From Struthio camelus (taxonomy: Eukaryota > Chordata > Aves > Struthioniformes > Struthionidae), in NCBI RefSeq assembly GCF_040807025.1, contig NC_090968.1:5073906-5137905 (forward strand): a stretch of 64,000 bases of DNA. The letters are read 5' to 3'. The notes below the pieces were generated by a model that was not told where the DNA came from, did no database searches, and saw nothing but the letters and a program-made list of their open reading frames with translations. A program made the position numbers and the translations under genes. Of the stretch, positions 9,601 to 22,100 are shown in pieces. How positions within the stretch are numbered: position 1 is the first letter of the stretch; each line of letters starts with the position of its first letter.

Positions 9601-10698
9601 CTTCTAATTTTTCTAGCTTTAAGTGTTTACAGAGCATCTTACCTGTGGCAAAAAATCTTAACACAAGGCGGAAGCAGTACTGAAGTCTCTTATATTTTTC
9701 TTTCAGGATTATTGTGCCACTAAGTGGTCTGTCCTGCGGGAACGTTTTGACCGTGGTCTTTATGCGTCACATGCTGATCTCCACAGATTGAAGTAAGTAT
9801 TTGTGTTTGTACAGCAAATTCATTCATGCAGAGTTGCCAAGGAGAGGTCATGTCCAAATGATCCATTTAATGAAATCATTAAAAGTGTGAATATAACCTT
9901 AAATATTGCATCAGCCATAAGAATTACTGATAGCAACGTATCTAAACGTGCTCCACAGTCCTTTGGGGCTGTGTAACTCTTGAGAAATTAAATGCTTGAC
10001 TCTATGCCACTTTTTCTGTAGGTACCAGTGTTTTAAGTCTGCCTGGATGTATGAAGTATTTCACAATGGCTTCTCTTTTCCTGTGAGTTACAGCAATTTG
10101 AAAACAGCTCTGCAGGTTTATGATAAAGAGGTGCAATGGACACTGGGAGCCATTCTTTACCGAACGCGTTTTTTACCTTTGAGGTACCGCTCTTTTCTTA
10201 AATGTCTGGAAATAGTGTTTGGGTGGAGGGGATAAGGGTTTTATGAAGGGGGGAGAGACACTGACAGCAAAGCAGTTGGCAAATAGGAAGAGACAAAATG
10301 TTTCTGGTTCATTTATATGAAGTATCCCTGTCTGAGTGCATATTTCAGGTAGCTCAAGTACCCCTTGGTAAAGCTGATTCTACCAAGATGGGTTATGTTT
10401 TCTTTGATAAGATAGTTTGGAAGCAAAGCTTGCTTTGCAATTTATGTCTCTATCCCTTTGACTTTTCAGAGACATCCAGCAAGAGAACTTCCGTGGAAGT
10501 CACTCCCACTGGAGGAGCTTCTCCTTTGTTTACAATCATTACTTGTTTTTTGTCTGTTTTCTGATTGTGCTGCTCTCCATCCTACTTTACCTGCTAAGGC
10601 TGAGACGAATTCACAGGCGAATGTTGCGTAACAATTCATCCACTTCCCTATGGATTGAGGAAGGTCTCCCGCCACAGAAGATCCCAGGAGCCTTATGA
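3604..10698 (+). CDS. ENTPD4: Ectonucleoside triphosphate diphosphohydrolase 4 (Golgi/lysosomal apyrase), complete
   Basis: The spliced CDS joins 3604-3611, 3887-4084, 4589-4794, 5338-5488, 5635-5738, 6232-6291, 6545-6699, 8248-8414, 8652-8976, 9707-9792, 10022-10183 and 10470-10698. It totals 1851 bases, or 616 codons plus TGA, the same length as human ENTPD4. The family hydrolyses nucleoside di- and triphosphates with divalent cations. ENTPD4 acts in the Golgi or lysosome lumen, preferring UDP-type substrates left over from glycosylation. The protein has an N-terminal membrane segment (about 34-54), a luminal catalytic domain and a C-terminal membrane segment (about 563-583). Apyrase conserved regions are visible: VDCGSSGSR (93-101), ILCTAGMR (176-183), the QEG motif with catalytic-type Glu222, and LDMGGVSTQ (270-278). 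Sequons occur at Asn404 and Asn407. All junctions are GT-AG and the frame is intact. Confidence 0.97.
3887..4084 (+). CDS. ENTPD4: ENTPD4 coding exon: cytoplasmic tail and first membrane anchor
   Basis: Codes residues 3-69. The acceptor is TTTTAG ending at 3886 and the donor is AG|GTGAGA. It carries a short N-terminal tail and a hydrophobic segment at about residues 34-54, followed by a basic stretch (RNKYGRAYRDKR). The order short tail, membrane segment, then enzyme fits a protein anchored at both ends with its catalytic domain in the lumen. Confidence 0.95.
4589..4794 (+). CDS. ENTPD4: ENTPD4 coding exon with apyrase conserved region 1
   Basis: Codes residues 69-138. It contains VDCGSSGSR, the first apyrase conserved region, which contacts the phosphates of the nucleotide. 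It is followed by a HNGNPHDLLD stretch typical of the ENTPD4/ENTPD7 branch. The junctions are TTGTAG|G and CCAG|GTACTG, leaving phase 1. Confidence 0.96.
5338..5488 (+). CDS. ENTPD4: ENTPD4 coding exon with apyrase conserved region 2
   Basis: Codes residues 138-188 and includes ILCTAGMRILP, the second conserved region. No methionine-initiated open frame covers this exon. It was found by following the protein between its neighbours; the acceptor CACTAG|GC and donor GAAAG|GTTATT keep the frame. The donor is weak at positions +3 to +6 (TATT). Confidence 0.94.
5512..5587. repeat. TAGTAGAT repeats and perfect hairpin in ENTPD4 intron 5
   Basis: A short AT-rich tract has several TAGTAGAT-like units, a 14-base perfect palindrome ATCTACTAGTAGAT (5531-5544), and an inverted repeat with 10-base perfect arms (GATCATTATT at 5561-5570, AATAATGATC at 5578-5587) around a 7-base loop. 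It ends about 47 bases before the exon acceptor at 5634. Confidence 0.9.
5635..5738 (+). CDS. ENTPD4: ENTPD4 coding exon leading to the catalytic glutamate
   Basis: Codes residues 188-223 and ends in SGKQEG. The Glu (residue 222) matches the general base of apyrase conserved region 3. The acceptor is ATTTTGCAG and the donor is GAAG|GTAGGT. The exon is almost identical in protein sequence to its mammalian counterpart. Confidence 0.96.
6232..6291 (+). CDS. ENTPD4: ENTPD4 60-base coding exon, rest of apyrase region 3
   Basis: A small exon coding residues 223-243, with VYAWIGINFVLG directly after the catalytic glutamate. The acceptor is GTACATAG ending at 6231 and the donor is GATG|GTAAGT. Both ends are phase 1, so skipping would keep the frame but remove the active-site loop. 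Confidence 0.94.
6545..6699 (+). CDS. ENTPD4: ENTPD4 coding exon with apyrase region 4 and an internal alternative donor
   Basis: Codes residues 243-294, including LDMGGVSTQIAYE, the fourth conserved region, which binds the nucleotide phosphates. The long form ends at CAG|GTTATT (GT at 6700). An internal ACT|GTAAGC donor (GT at 6676) lies exactly 24 bases earlier in the same phase. Its use would drop VSFASSQQ, matching the known short human isoform. Confidence 0.95.
6700..8247 (+). other. ENTPD4: ENTPD4 intron 8, the longest intron of the gene
   Basis: AT-rich intron of 1548 bases. It contains a 151-codon open frame (7597-8052) that is long for this composition but has no recognisable domain; see the findings. 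I see no repeat element or structured RNA in it. The other ENTPD4 introns are 146-730 bases and appear plain, apart from the hairpin in intron 5. Confidence 0.85.
8248..8414 (+). CDS. ENTPD4: ENTPD4 coding exon with the LGFGGN region
   Basis: Codes residues 295-350. The acceptor is GTTCTACAG, and the donor is AACAG|GTAACT. It contains YVATFLGFGGNAARQRYED, a block shared by ENTPD4 and ENTPD7. The last 11 residues are more variable relative to the human sequence. Confidence 0.95.
8652..8976 (+). CDS. ENTPD4: ENTPD4 largest coding exon, luminal catalytic lobe
   Basis: Codes residues 350-458. It shows paired N-glycosylation sequons (NKT at 404, NET at 407) and the conserved FYGFSEFYYCTEDVLRMGG block of the fifth apyrase region. 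The acceptor is TATACAG ending at 8651 and the donor is GCAAAA|GTAAGT. Confidence 0.96.
9707..9792 (+). CDS. ENTPD4: ENTPD4 86-base coding exon
   Basis: Codes residues 459-487, DYCATKW and the following FDRGLYASHADLHR segment of the catalytic domain. The acceptor is TTTCTTTCAG and the donor is GAA|GTAAGT. No methionine-initiated frame covers it. Confidence 0.94.
10022..10183 (+). CDS. ENTPD4: ENTPD4 coding exon, C-terminal part of the luminal domain
   Basis: Codes residues 487-541, including YQCFKSAWMYEVFH and VQWTLGAILYRTRFLPL, close to the mammalian sequence. The acceptor is TTTCTGTAG and the donor is TTGAG|GTACCG. Confidence 0.95.
10470..10698 (+). CDS. ENTPD4: ENTPD4 last coding exon, C-terminal membrane anchor and stop
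   Basis: Codes residues 541-616 and the TGA stop. It carries a hydrophobic segment at about 563-583 (FFVCFLIVLLSILLYLL), then a basic RLRRIHRR stretch and a short cytoplasmic tail ending GLPPQKIPGAL. The acceptor is GACTTTTCAG ending at 10469. The tail is the least conserved part relative to human. Confidence 0.96.
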
Positions 10699-13133
10699 GA
10701 TGCTGTGATGGAGAGCTTTTATTGGACTTCCTACAGAAAAAGCCATTTTTGCCTCAGGGTTTCTCCTTTTTGTCCCTTTAAATCACTGAAGAAGCAGATC
10801 ACCCCAAACGTGGAATTCAGCTAGGCTTTGGAAACATGGGAAAACGGGGTCACCTTGGCTTAGTCTCATTAGACAATATCTGCCAAAAATTCTTTATTTT
10901 ATTTTTTTTTAAATAATGCACTTTTGTGTGTAATGGGAAGAGTAAAAAGACTTGATGTCAGTAAATGAGTAACGGTAGCTTAAGCTATGTATGGTAAGAG
11001 AATGAGTGTGAATTCTCATCCTTTGAGTGGGATTGTGAAATACTGTTAGCTAGGATGAATGAGAATTTCTTTTTCTCTTTTTTCCTTTTTCTTTTTTTCT
11101 CCAGATCCATGCTTGGTATTTGACTTCTCAGTTCTGAGTGTCCTCAGTCAAAGACAAGGAAGTACAGGGTTTTCAAAAGCAGTAAGAAAACCACCTGTTA
11201 GGACAGATTTTCTGGTTTATATTCTGGAATAAGTACTGTAATGTAGAAAAAAAATCTGTTGCATCCAACGCTGTGCTTCCACAAAACTGCTTAAATCACT
11301 GTTTTGTTTATTTGTGAGTTTCACCTCTGTCTTGGAAGCTATATCCATATAGTGGCAAAAGTCACTACTTTTTAATCCTTATTTCTGTTTCATAATCATT
11401 AAAAGATTTCCCTGAAGCCGCCAGTAAGGTGAAAAAACTGGAACATGTCTAGGCTTTTGTTTCTGCTAGAGTAGACATGCACAGTGACTTCTTCGTTGTT
11501 TTTGAGTACTTTGATTTGTTAATTTATATTTTATTTAAAACTGTTAATTTTACTTGAAAATAATTTGTCCATGATTAAAAGTGGGATTTATATGAACTTT
11601 TGATGGATGAATATTTTGTTGTGCAATATAAATCATTTCTACTTTCACTGCTTGTATCCAACTGGCAAAATTTTCTTCTCTTCTAGTAGGTGTGGATATG
11701 TTGGAAAACTGGATGCTGTTTTCAGTATTGGAGCACTGAAATGTTGATACCACTTTTGTCATACTTAAGGTGCAGTTTATTCATCTAAACGTCTAGATGC
11801 TTTGAATTATTCTTTCATCTCTTTCCGATATGCTGGCTCTTGCCATTGACTGTCGAGGGAATTTAGGTTTGATCTGCTGAACTGTGGCTAAATTTAGGTG
11901 CTAAACTTTCTGTTCCTTCTTCCAGTATCTGGCAGATGCTTGCGTTGTTTCATAAGAATTAACCAGATACTTGCTGGAATGACCACGATTTTAAAATGGC
12001 AACGGATCTTTAACTGAACATTGGAAATAACAAATAGTGTCTCCGTTTTACAAAGTATTTTTGTACCTGGTAAATCTGAGCAGCAGACCTGAGAGTCTGT
12101 GTTTTGCATTCTGCTATTTTTTTTGAGAGCACCACCTAAGTGAATACATAAAGATAATACTCCTCTCACTTCTGATGTCTGGAACTGTGGTGCAAACTTG
12201 TTGCACTCGTAGGCTGATAAGATTTATCAGAAAACTGACACTGATGATTGTTACAAGCCTGTAGTTCCTGTTTCTGAGGTGCCCAGAACTGAGTACAGAG
12301 CTTCTAATTGAATGCCTAGATAAAGCATTCCCCTTTGGACAAGTGTTGAGGTTAGTGGTAAAGTGGAAAGGAAGTTTCAGTGTGCAACGGTGGCAAAATC
12401 CAGGCAGGATGGACTCTGCCAAGCATCTCTTAGTAGAAGAGATGGAGTGTCTCAAGTGCAGCATGCAAACAAAACACTTCTGAAAATCATAAAAACAAGA
12501 AACAGTCGAAGAAAGTAAGTTTCAGACCCCAAATAGATGGTCCTTTCATATTCTGAAGGATTTTTTTTTTGAGATATTCTTTAAGATACTTTTATTTCCT
12601 TTTGGTCTTATCTTTTAATGTATCACTTTAAAATTGATTCTCTAGTAGAGCTGGATGCTCATTTGATGGACAGTCATTATGAAAAGACTATTCTGTCCTA
12701 AATTAAGGTAGTGTAAACTTTTTTAAAAGGGAAAATAATTGTCCAAATCATGTAGTGTTTCATTGGTGGAACCAAGTGCAGGATTTGGACATTGCTTTCT
12801 TATCTTGTAGGAGGGACAATCTGTGGCTGTACACAGTGAAGTATATGTTTTGTGGCCCCCAGAGCTTAAGACGACTTTGGTAGGTGTCTCAAGGGCTGTG
12901 GCAGGCCCTCACCTGTGCTATAGTGCATAAGAAAGGTATTGCCTATTATATGTGTTTTGTAGCTCACCTGGAAAAACAGTTGGTGCTGCTACTACTTCTA
13001 CGTCAATACTTGTACCATAAGAGTGCACAAAAGTCCTAATTTAGTTCAATGACAAGTTCTATGTTCATATATACTCCTGGAACACAATGGTCTTTGCTTG
13101 GACGAGCTGCAGCTATGAACCTTGATGAATAAA
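10699..13133 (+). other. ENTPD4: ENTPD4 3' UTR and downstream region with alternative poly(A) signals
   Basis: The 3' UTR starts after the TGA. Candidate poly(A) signals are ATTAAA at 11398 and 11574, and AATAAA at 13128, with further AATAAA at 13490 and 13985. The true end cannot be fixed from sequence alone. The AT-rich, T-tract-rich character continues to at least 12.7 kb, which fits a long or alternatively ended 3' UTR. Confidence 0.55.
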
Positions 13134-16100
13134 GTAGTGGCTGGAATGGGAATGGCACAACGGAGCCAGACTGGGCTGTGTGCTTACCTAAAGCAGCATG
13201 TGCCAGCTTTAGTGTTTCACACCTATTTTTGAAAACTCCAGTGAGGAATGAAGATATGAAGCTGGAGTTGTCTGGAATGCAAAGAAAAATAAGGTGGTGA
13301 ATGGGTGGTGAGAAAGCAATCAGAAGAATGGAGGTGGGGGGAGAGGTTGGCAGTGACTGTTATACAGTGTACAGTTGGTGAATCTGTCTCTTTTATTGAA
13401 TTTTTTTTTCTCTAGGATCCTAGCAGCAATGCCCTGCTAGAAGGCTATAGGCTGTAGCTTTTTTTGGTGATTTGGGTCAGGAAGGGCAAAATAAAGATCA
13501 TGCAATACATGATTTCCTCACCTAACTAACTGTGAAAAGACAATGGCAGCAGCAGTTGGTTTCAAGAGCAGCTACTGTTCCTTAAGAACCTAAACAGTAT
13601 ATGATAAAAGTTCAAACAAGCCTAAGGCCTAGAACCTTAAAAAAGCTTTCTTTGTTCATGTAAATTGTGCACAGAAACCCACTGCACATCTGTATCTTCC
13701 CCCTCATTCAGCTGTCAGGTGATAAATCAGGTGCTTGATAAGGTGAACAAGTGTCAAGGTGCTTCAGAGAGCAGGGAAGATGGGGGGGGGGTGGTCAGCA
13801 TCTTCAAAACTGAAAACAGCTGTGTTTTATCTGTTTCTGGATTTGCTTTCCTAAATCCTCAGGTCTTTAAGAAATCTCATTAGGTGCTCAGCTGCCCCTT
13901 CCTATGCATAAGAAGGGTCAATTTGTCATGAAAATGCCACTCGTGGTGCAGAGGGATGAAGCTGTGAGAGTTTGATCGGAGATCAATAAACTGTAGTGTT
14001 TCCCCCAATTGCTCTTGGATTTGTGTTTCTTTATGCAGGTTTTCTGCTAGTTTATAGCAACTGAAAGATTTGAGGGGAATGGGCAGTTTATTTTTTAGCC
14101 CTGACTCTAAGCTGTACATCCACGTCTACAGAGTTTTGCACACTGGTAGAAGTACAGTGACCTTCAGAGATGAGTACATTGTGTGAAAGCAGCTCAGGGC
14201 CTTATCTACTACCAGCAAGCTGGGAGTTAACCCCCTTGCTCTCAGGCAGGTACGGGGGCACAGCGAGAAGCAGCTGAGTTAATTAAGTTTCCAAAAGGTG
14301 CCCAGGAGAAAGCCATTTCGGTCATTAGGAGGAAGAGCAGCTAAGGGCTGGGAGTGCGAGGCAGGTGCTAAGGAAGAAGAGACAGTGTGGTACTTACTCT
14401 TGCCTGGGGCTCTGCAGTAGTGCTATTCCTTGTCAAAGGTATTTTAAGTTCAAAATGAAGCTTTTTGCCCCTGTTGGAGAGGGTTTGGGTTGGGTTTTCA
14501 TTGCTGTGGAGCTATGGGAAATGCACTGCAGAAGTGTGGTGGGATGCTCTGGAAGGGAGCAAAGCGTGCTGTGGCTCGTAGTGAGGAGTTGCAGTGTAAA
14601 ACCAAGCCCAAGCTGCCTGGTGGCTTGGGTTTGATTCAGTAGTGGTGTCTCATGATAGACTGCTGTTGCTTAGAGAAGGGTGAGCCAATTGAAAGGGATT
14701 TTGTCATATTCCTAGGCTTGTGAATCTAAATGCATTAATTGTCCTCAGCCTGTGCATTTGGAAAGAGTAGCACATCAATGATTTAGGGCCTCTGGCTTTT
14801 GCTCCTTTTGGGAGGCTGTTTTAATGCTGAAACTGGGCTGTGCTTGGTTTTTGGGTATTGAAGTGAGTAGGGTTCATCCTGGGAATGTGTATATTAGAAG
14901 AAAGAGCGTTTGGAAAAATCAGCTTTAATTACCAGTCTAACCTTCAGGATAAGCGTAGGGCAACAAAACGATGCTGAGCATGCTGGAAAGATTGTATGTG
15001 CGGAGGTTTCCTGGGTGCTTAGAGCGCACGTCTGTGTGAAGATGTGACTGGAGCGCTTAAAATGGAGCAGCTCCCTGCCGATCACCCTGTTCCCACGGTC
15101 TTGCTGCTGGTGTGTCAATGAGGCCGATGGGAGAGGTCGTGGGGTAGGATCATGGCTGGGGAGCAGTATCTGCTCCTCATAGGCACCTCCTCTGGGCTGC
15201 TCAGGGAGCAAGTGCTGCTGATTAACAAACAGGTAACGAAGCTGTGGGGTGTGGACAGGCAGGCTGACCTTTCAGCCGCTGTAGCTCTCTGCTGTGTTCA
15301 TGCTCAAGTCATGCACCATCCCTTCCATGTAACGTAGTGCTAGGTCTCAGCGCAAGGACTGCGCGAGGCCCTTCCTGCGGGGTCTTTGCACGAGTTTGTT
15401 ACACGTTGGTGTTTGTTGGCAGGGGAAGGGGGCACAGACTTTCAAAAGTAATTGGCTAAGTTTCAAGGCTGAATGCCTGGATTTACAAGAATGCTGTGCT
15501 CTGTGGTGCTTGAACAAGCCGCAGACAAGTGTTTGCAAATCCAGTTCTTAGTTTCTGTGAAAATCTGGGCATAGGATCCCAATAACTGGAATTAGAGCAT
15601 TTCTTTTTTTTTCCCCCACTTCATTTGCAGGGATTTGCAGGATGGGGCAGGAACCTGGGAAGAGGTGAAGGAAGTTTATTGTGCTGTTTGTAACATCTGA
15701 AGGAGACTAAAACCAGCTTACTCTTGTAGATCTTTTTGTAGCTCAAGAGGAAGAAAGGAAGCCTTTCCATCGCACCCCTGGACAAGCCTGGACTACGCTA
15801 AGTAACAACACCATGGGAAACATGATCCCTCTAAGAGACTTAGTGATGCCAGTTTTCACTCAGTGTCTCAGCTTGGATTCCCAAGTCACAATGGTAATGT
15901 TTATCTGTTTGTGTGTGTTTCTGCATTAACAAGCTTTATTTTCTTTCTCCTGCTTCTCCTATTCACCCTGTCCTTTCTCCAGGTCCATTAAGGACAGGTA
16001 AGGCATGCAGGAAAAGCATAAAAGGGAGGCAAGGGTGCTGCTCTTTGACCTTCCCAGTGACCTGGAATGGACAGGCAAGTGACACCGAAGCTTTTGGCTT

Positions 16101-19100
16101 CATGGCCTCTTAAATATATCACTCTTCTTTTTATTGCTGTGTTTTTGTGTGTGGAAAATGTCCAAAGTAAACAAGACCAAACATAGCCTCTAATGGAAGA
16201 AGTGATTGGGAGACAAAAGTATACCCATGAGAAAGGCAGATGTGGAGCACGGGGAGGGGAGGAGGCACACAGCTCCTCCAGGAGCACCATCCGTCTGGAG
16301 GCTACGAAGTCTTGTGGAAACAAAAGGGTTTTCTCTCTTTTTGCAGCCCTTAGTGAAGGGGACAGTCAATAGCAATAGTGACTTGATGGCATGCTCGATC
16401 GGGGGCACCTTGTTCTTTCTTGTCCCATTGTTTCTGCCATTGTTGCTACTAAATAACGCATGAAGCTCATTGAAAACTGAAATGAGCGCAGTGAGGACTT
16501 GCTGTGTCCCTCTGCCTGGGCACCAGCCTCCATGTGTGCAGTGTTCGGGGGACCTGGTCCTCACACAATTGTTTTTCAGGTCACCCTCCCATTATTTAAA
16601 GAATAGGAGGACAATAATGACTTTCTCACATGCTTGTCCTTGAGGATCTTTGGGTTGGTGGGAAATAGTGCTGGGAAACTTCTTGAGACTGAGTTAAGCA
16701 GAGTCTTGATAGATGGCAAGTGATTTGCATTGCTGAACTGCGGAAGTTTTTTAGGACCCTGATCTTCTAACAGAGGTGCTCAGCACTGTTTTACCAGGCA
16801 GCATACAAATACACAGAAGTCACAAATATATGATCCATACCGATATCCAGATTTTCTTAAACTGCACGTGCTTTCCAGGGTCCTGTAAGTTACCAGCTTT
16901 AAATTCCCTGCTACAAATAGTGTGCCGAAGCAGGGCATGATTTGAGTCTACAGATCGCAGATATTTTCTATTCCTAGGTCTCGTGTGTATGGCACTTTAC
17001 CAGCGTTTTTCTTCTGCTGATAACTGCAGTGATAGCTTGTAAGCAAGATTTCACCAGTGCCAGGCTTTTTGCCCCTTAGGTGCACTGTCTAGATTGCCCT
17101 GGCCAAATTTTGGCAAGCAGGGCAATAAACAGTGGAAAGCAGTGAACTTGGCTACCTTTTGGCACATCACCTGCCATAAAAGCTGAGAATGCTTAGCTCC
17201 TTTCTGATGTAGGTAAAGATCAAGGGTGTTAAGGAAATTGTGGGATCAGTCTCAAGGGTATGTAACGCATCTCCTACCTAGATGTTCCCTTCTGCATCTA
17301 ATGTCCTGCCCTTGCATCGGCCCTCTTGCAAATTACATCAGCAGCTGGAGTCTCTGTCCTTGAACTAATTGTTCAAGTTTCTGCATAAATTTCTGCAGAA
17401 CCGCTGGTAGAAACTGTCCTAACAAGGACAGGTTCTCTGGCCGGTTACAGTTACATTGGCACCTAAGACTTTAAAACAGATGTTTCTATAGCCTCTTTTA
17501 AGGATGAGGAGGGGAATTTGCTGCTTTGGAGTGACATTTGTCTGGGAGAAACGGAGATCAGTCCATTGAGTTCCTGCTACAGACCGGACTGGATGGGAGG
17601 CCAGTTCTGTCTGCTCAGGGCTTGCTGGGGCCAGAAGTCCCTTCTCTGGCTTTTGACCCCTAGACACAGGATTCTGTGCTTGCAGAGGCTCTGCTGTTTA
17701 GGAGGGGGACTCTTGCCATCTAGTGGGAGGGGATGGTAAGCCTCTAGGAGCTCTGCCACCCCCTAGCATAAAAAGACAAAATGCAAACCCTACTTCCCAG
17801 CCTCTTAGTACGTGAATCGCTTCCCTGCAGATGTGGGATCAGCTCACGCTGCTTTCCCACAGCTTTCTCGCTGCCTCAAATCAGTGAAGCTGGATTTCTC
17901 ATAAACTCTTCTTCTTTCTAGAAATCTCACTTTTTTTCTGATCTTTTTTCCTAGGGGCAAAAGTCTGTGTTTGAGCCCTTCTTTACTCATCTCCTCCTGG
18001 ATGGCTCAGTTGCACAGAGAGAAGCCATCAAGAACCTATAAGTACAGGGAAGGATGTTGGTGCATGCTGGGTCAGATAGTGTGTGCTGCCTGCGTTTTGT
18101 CAGGAGATTGCTTGGGGGAAGCAGCCTTTCAACAGCTGACTCCTTGATTCAGTGCTCGAAGACAGCTAGGATCTCTGAGTAATAGCTCTCATTGACAGAG
18201 TATGGAAAGAGCTTGCAGTGCGCCTTGTGTCTGGGTCCTCCTTGGCCTAGGAAAACAGGAAGCTTGCATTCCAGTTGGAAGGTTTCAGTACTAACTGGCC
18301 TTCTTCCCTGCCCTGCCCTTAAAAGGTTAAGGACAGAACTGCAAGAAAGATGTATGTGCCTTTGTGTATGTGCTGCTCTATTATTCAAATTGCCTGGGAC
18401 TGAGAAGTAACAGCTGCTGTCATGTAAGCATTGTAATGCAGAGTATGATGTCTGTTCTTGTGAGTATGTCATGGGGTTTCAGAGTTTCACCCTCCTTCAT
18501 GATTTCACCCTCCTTGTATGATGCTGTCCTTCTGTGCTTCTGTTCTGACAGGCCACTGTTAGGAGTCTGGGCTTCAGCGGAGATCTTGTTATGGACTGTT
18601 TTTTGAAGAGCCTTGAGCTCAGCTGTCTTTAGCGAGCTATTATGAGTAGCAACACTGAGAAAAGTTCTGAGGGCTGCAGACTTGAAGTGGTGACTCTGCA
18701 AAGCATGGAAAATGATGTGGGTGAGGGAAAGAAGGCATGATGTGGTCGTTGTCTGCGTTGCATTGATGCTTGGACTGGAATGCATGCAGAGAAGACAGAG
18801 AACTTGGAGAACTATAGTTGTTGTTTCTGATAGGAAATTAATCTCATCTTTCCAGCTTTGCTGGCTGCAAAAGCAGCATGTTGTACCAGGGTCCCTTCAT
18901 GAATAGAAGCAACTCAAGTTTACAGTGCCTTGAGCTCTGGTTGCCACATGTACATGGGACTGTACAAACCCAGCCATGGTTAGGGTGGAGCAGCAAACTA
19001 GCAGTAACCAAACAGCAGTAGATAGGAATATTGGGTCTGGGAGGTCAATTCACAGTCGCTACTAAGCTCTTTACGCAAAAGTCTAAGCAATTCTAGTGGG

Positions 19101-22100
19101 GTTTAAAAGTATTACATAAACTAATATGGCTTATGTCTCTTTTGAGGGATGTGTAGACCGACTTCTCCAGAATCACTGGTGTTTATTAGATGTGCTGCGA
19201 GCCCAAGAGCAGATATACAGCTCTCCAATTATATGTTGTAGGAATTTTTCACTAGGGCCAATTGGTGTGAAAATTGCCACGTGTCTTCAGCACCCTTGCC
19301 AGAGCAATCAGGTCCTTCAATTCTTCAGGTATCGCCTAGATCATCTCTGTGCAGAGCAACCTTCGTGGAGCTCGGTGTATCTGCTTTGTGAATCTGAAAG
19401 GCCGAGTCGACCTGGGTGAGATTTGCACCTGCGGCTCCAGAGAGTCTGCGAGGTGAAAACACAAGGCTTGGGCAGGCAATGAGCCTTCCCTTTTTAAAAG
19501 AACTAAAGATTGGAGAAGTGAGATTAGAGAACCTAATGGTGCGTACCTAATTTTGGGGAGCACGGACCATGACCGTGACTACTTGGTCAAATCCAGTCGT
19601 GGCTTGTCCATACGGCAAGGGGTGTGCTTTGGGCAGATACAGAAGAAGGCTAGGGTGGTGGATCTGAAACGGGTCATGGTGGCTGTGTGCATAGCCAAGA
19701 GACAGATTCAGCTGCAGCTGGTACTTGTACAAGTATTTTGCATGAAAATATCCATTGTATGTGGGGTCACCGAACACAGAGAACCAGTGCCTGCTGGCAG
19801 CTGTGGCACTGCTGCCCATGAGGCTGCATCTTCGTCCCTTTGTTGGAAGCAGCGGATAAGTTACTGCTGGGAAGAGGATAAGGGATGGGGTAGATCTGTG
19901 CTTCCCTGGTGAAGGGCAGCAGTCCCCAAGGGAGAGAGGGAGTACAGGAACAGAGACCAAAGAGCAATAAGAGGATGGTTAAGCAGGCTGAAAGGTGCCA
20001 GGGTGGCCTGTTGGTCTGGCAAGTGATTTCCCTTGTCTCTTGTTTACATGATCAGATGTTGGAAACCCACTCTAAGCAGCAGCTTTTCTCCACAGTCGAT
20101 GCAAGTTCGAGTGTGGTTCCCTGTCCGTCCCCCCCAGGTGCTTGTCTTTTGGTCTTCCCTGCCTACAATATGAGGGCACAGAAAGTTTCCCTGAATGCAG
20201 CATGCTACTCCGAGGAGCTTTGCTGAATTCCTGCTGAATGTTTCGCTTTATGCAACCAGTGAGTTCTTCCATCAGCTGGAAGCTTGCATGGCATTTGCTG
20301 CTTGTATCCTTACCCGACCTCTCGGTACCCGGGCATGCAGCAAGCATTCCTCCTGCAGGCTGTCATGTTCCTCCCTGCCCCGATCAGCAGACGCTCACAC
20401 ATTCCTTCCTCTGGCCAAACTGCCTTCAGTTTCCTGCCAGTCTGAAGTAGCTCTGCTCTGTGGAGCTTCTGCTGTGACACGTTTTTCCTCTGATGTCCGT
20501 CCCTGAGACTTGAGCGAGGCGAGTCTGGGAAGATTTGACCCGCCAGGTGGTGCTCTGCTGATAGCCATGCTGCTAATCGCAATTTGCAGCAATTTTACCT
20601 CTTCTAAGAGGGTTTCTTGAAGCGAGGCAGGACTCACCTGGAAGAGCGCAGTAGGCAGCAATCCTGTGCTGCTGTGGACGAGGGAAGGGCATGTGTTGGG
20701 TGGGCTGACTTGCAAGAAAGTCCACTACAAATTTGGAATGTCATCTCTGAATCTACTGAAGTAAATGGGGATATTTCCTCTAAGATTAGCCTTTGTGAAT
20801 GCCTGCTGTTCTTTCTGTGCCTATCGACTTTCTGCTGACTTGTTTGAAAATCACCTTGAACAGAGATTTAACTTCTCAAGGGCAAAGCGGGTCAGAAAAT
20901 AATCTTCCGTTCTCTGAGAGATGCTGACACTGCAGAATGTGCTGCTGTCCTAAGTTGGGTCGGGAAACAAAATTTCAAGATGTTCTCTGGAGTAGAAATT
21001 GCAAACTATTTTTTTTTCTTGGTAATTTCACAGTTACAGAAGATAGTTGAATAGAATTGTTATGATGTGATAAAAGCCTAAGTGAAAAATTGACAATTTA
21101 AAAACACAAAACCACTCTTATTTGAAAATATTGCAGAAGTTTAGAGTCGCCTCAGAATAATGTCTGATTGATTTTAACTACTTATTTTGATGGAAGAACT
21201 GTTTGAGTTAGCTCAGATCAGTGTTACTATTTCACTGACAGTTGTTCGCGCTACAGATGCTCTGAATTTCTTCTGTTCTTGCAGTTCAGGCTGAGATCTG
21301 ATGGACTAACCTAGGCCATTTCATATATCTGCAGATGTTGACTTGCATTGCAAAACCTCTTTTTTTTTAAGCACCAGATATACATTGTGTTGAAGGGGAG
21401 TAAGTCTGAGATTCTTGCCTCGCTAAGTCTTTTTAGTGTTTCTGGCACAGCAGAGATCAGGATTTCTTTTTTTTTTAAATGAAGAGGAACTGTTTTTTAG
21501 TATTTGATTACTTCTCAGGTCATCAAAGACTAAGGAGTAACTCTTGCTGCAGATCTACGTGTTTCTTAAGTATGTGCCTTGGTTTGATCTGCTGTAGTTA
21601 TATGTTTTAAGAATACTGAGCAGTTGAAAAAGCAGGTGCTGGATGCTGAAGGGTTAAGTTGGATAAAACATATTCAGATAGCTGTGGAGATGGCACGCTG
21701 CAAACTTGTGCATAAGCCATAGAAAGGGAAGTTTGAAGATGCTGTAGTATAAAGCCATGTCGTCTTCAGTACTGGTAGAGTACCTAGGACTGTGAGGCTC
21801 TGAATCAAATCAGGGTACCGAAAAACCGCTATGATCCCATTGTGTGATTTAACTCTGGTGTTGATGTAATTCTGCATATTTGTCCTCTAGGAACTTCCTG
21901 AGAAACCACTCATGTTTCTTGCCCACCTACTTCCTTGCAGCCCCGGCTAGCTTTCCCCCCATTTGTTTCCAGTTTTCAGTGCTTCTGCTCAGATTACAAG
22001 ACAAGCCCATGATATCACCCGCTATGAGCTGAGGCTAAAGGGGCTGGGTCTTGGGAGGGGTTTGCTTGGCTAACTCTAGTGAAATTTGCCAGGAAGCAGC

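Noticed and set aside
12690-12800. Possible further MIR remnant in the ENTPD4 3' region
   Set aside because: Only a loose resemblance ('aattgtccaaatcatgtagtg...aggatttggac'), with no matching centre block.
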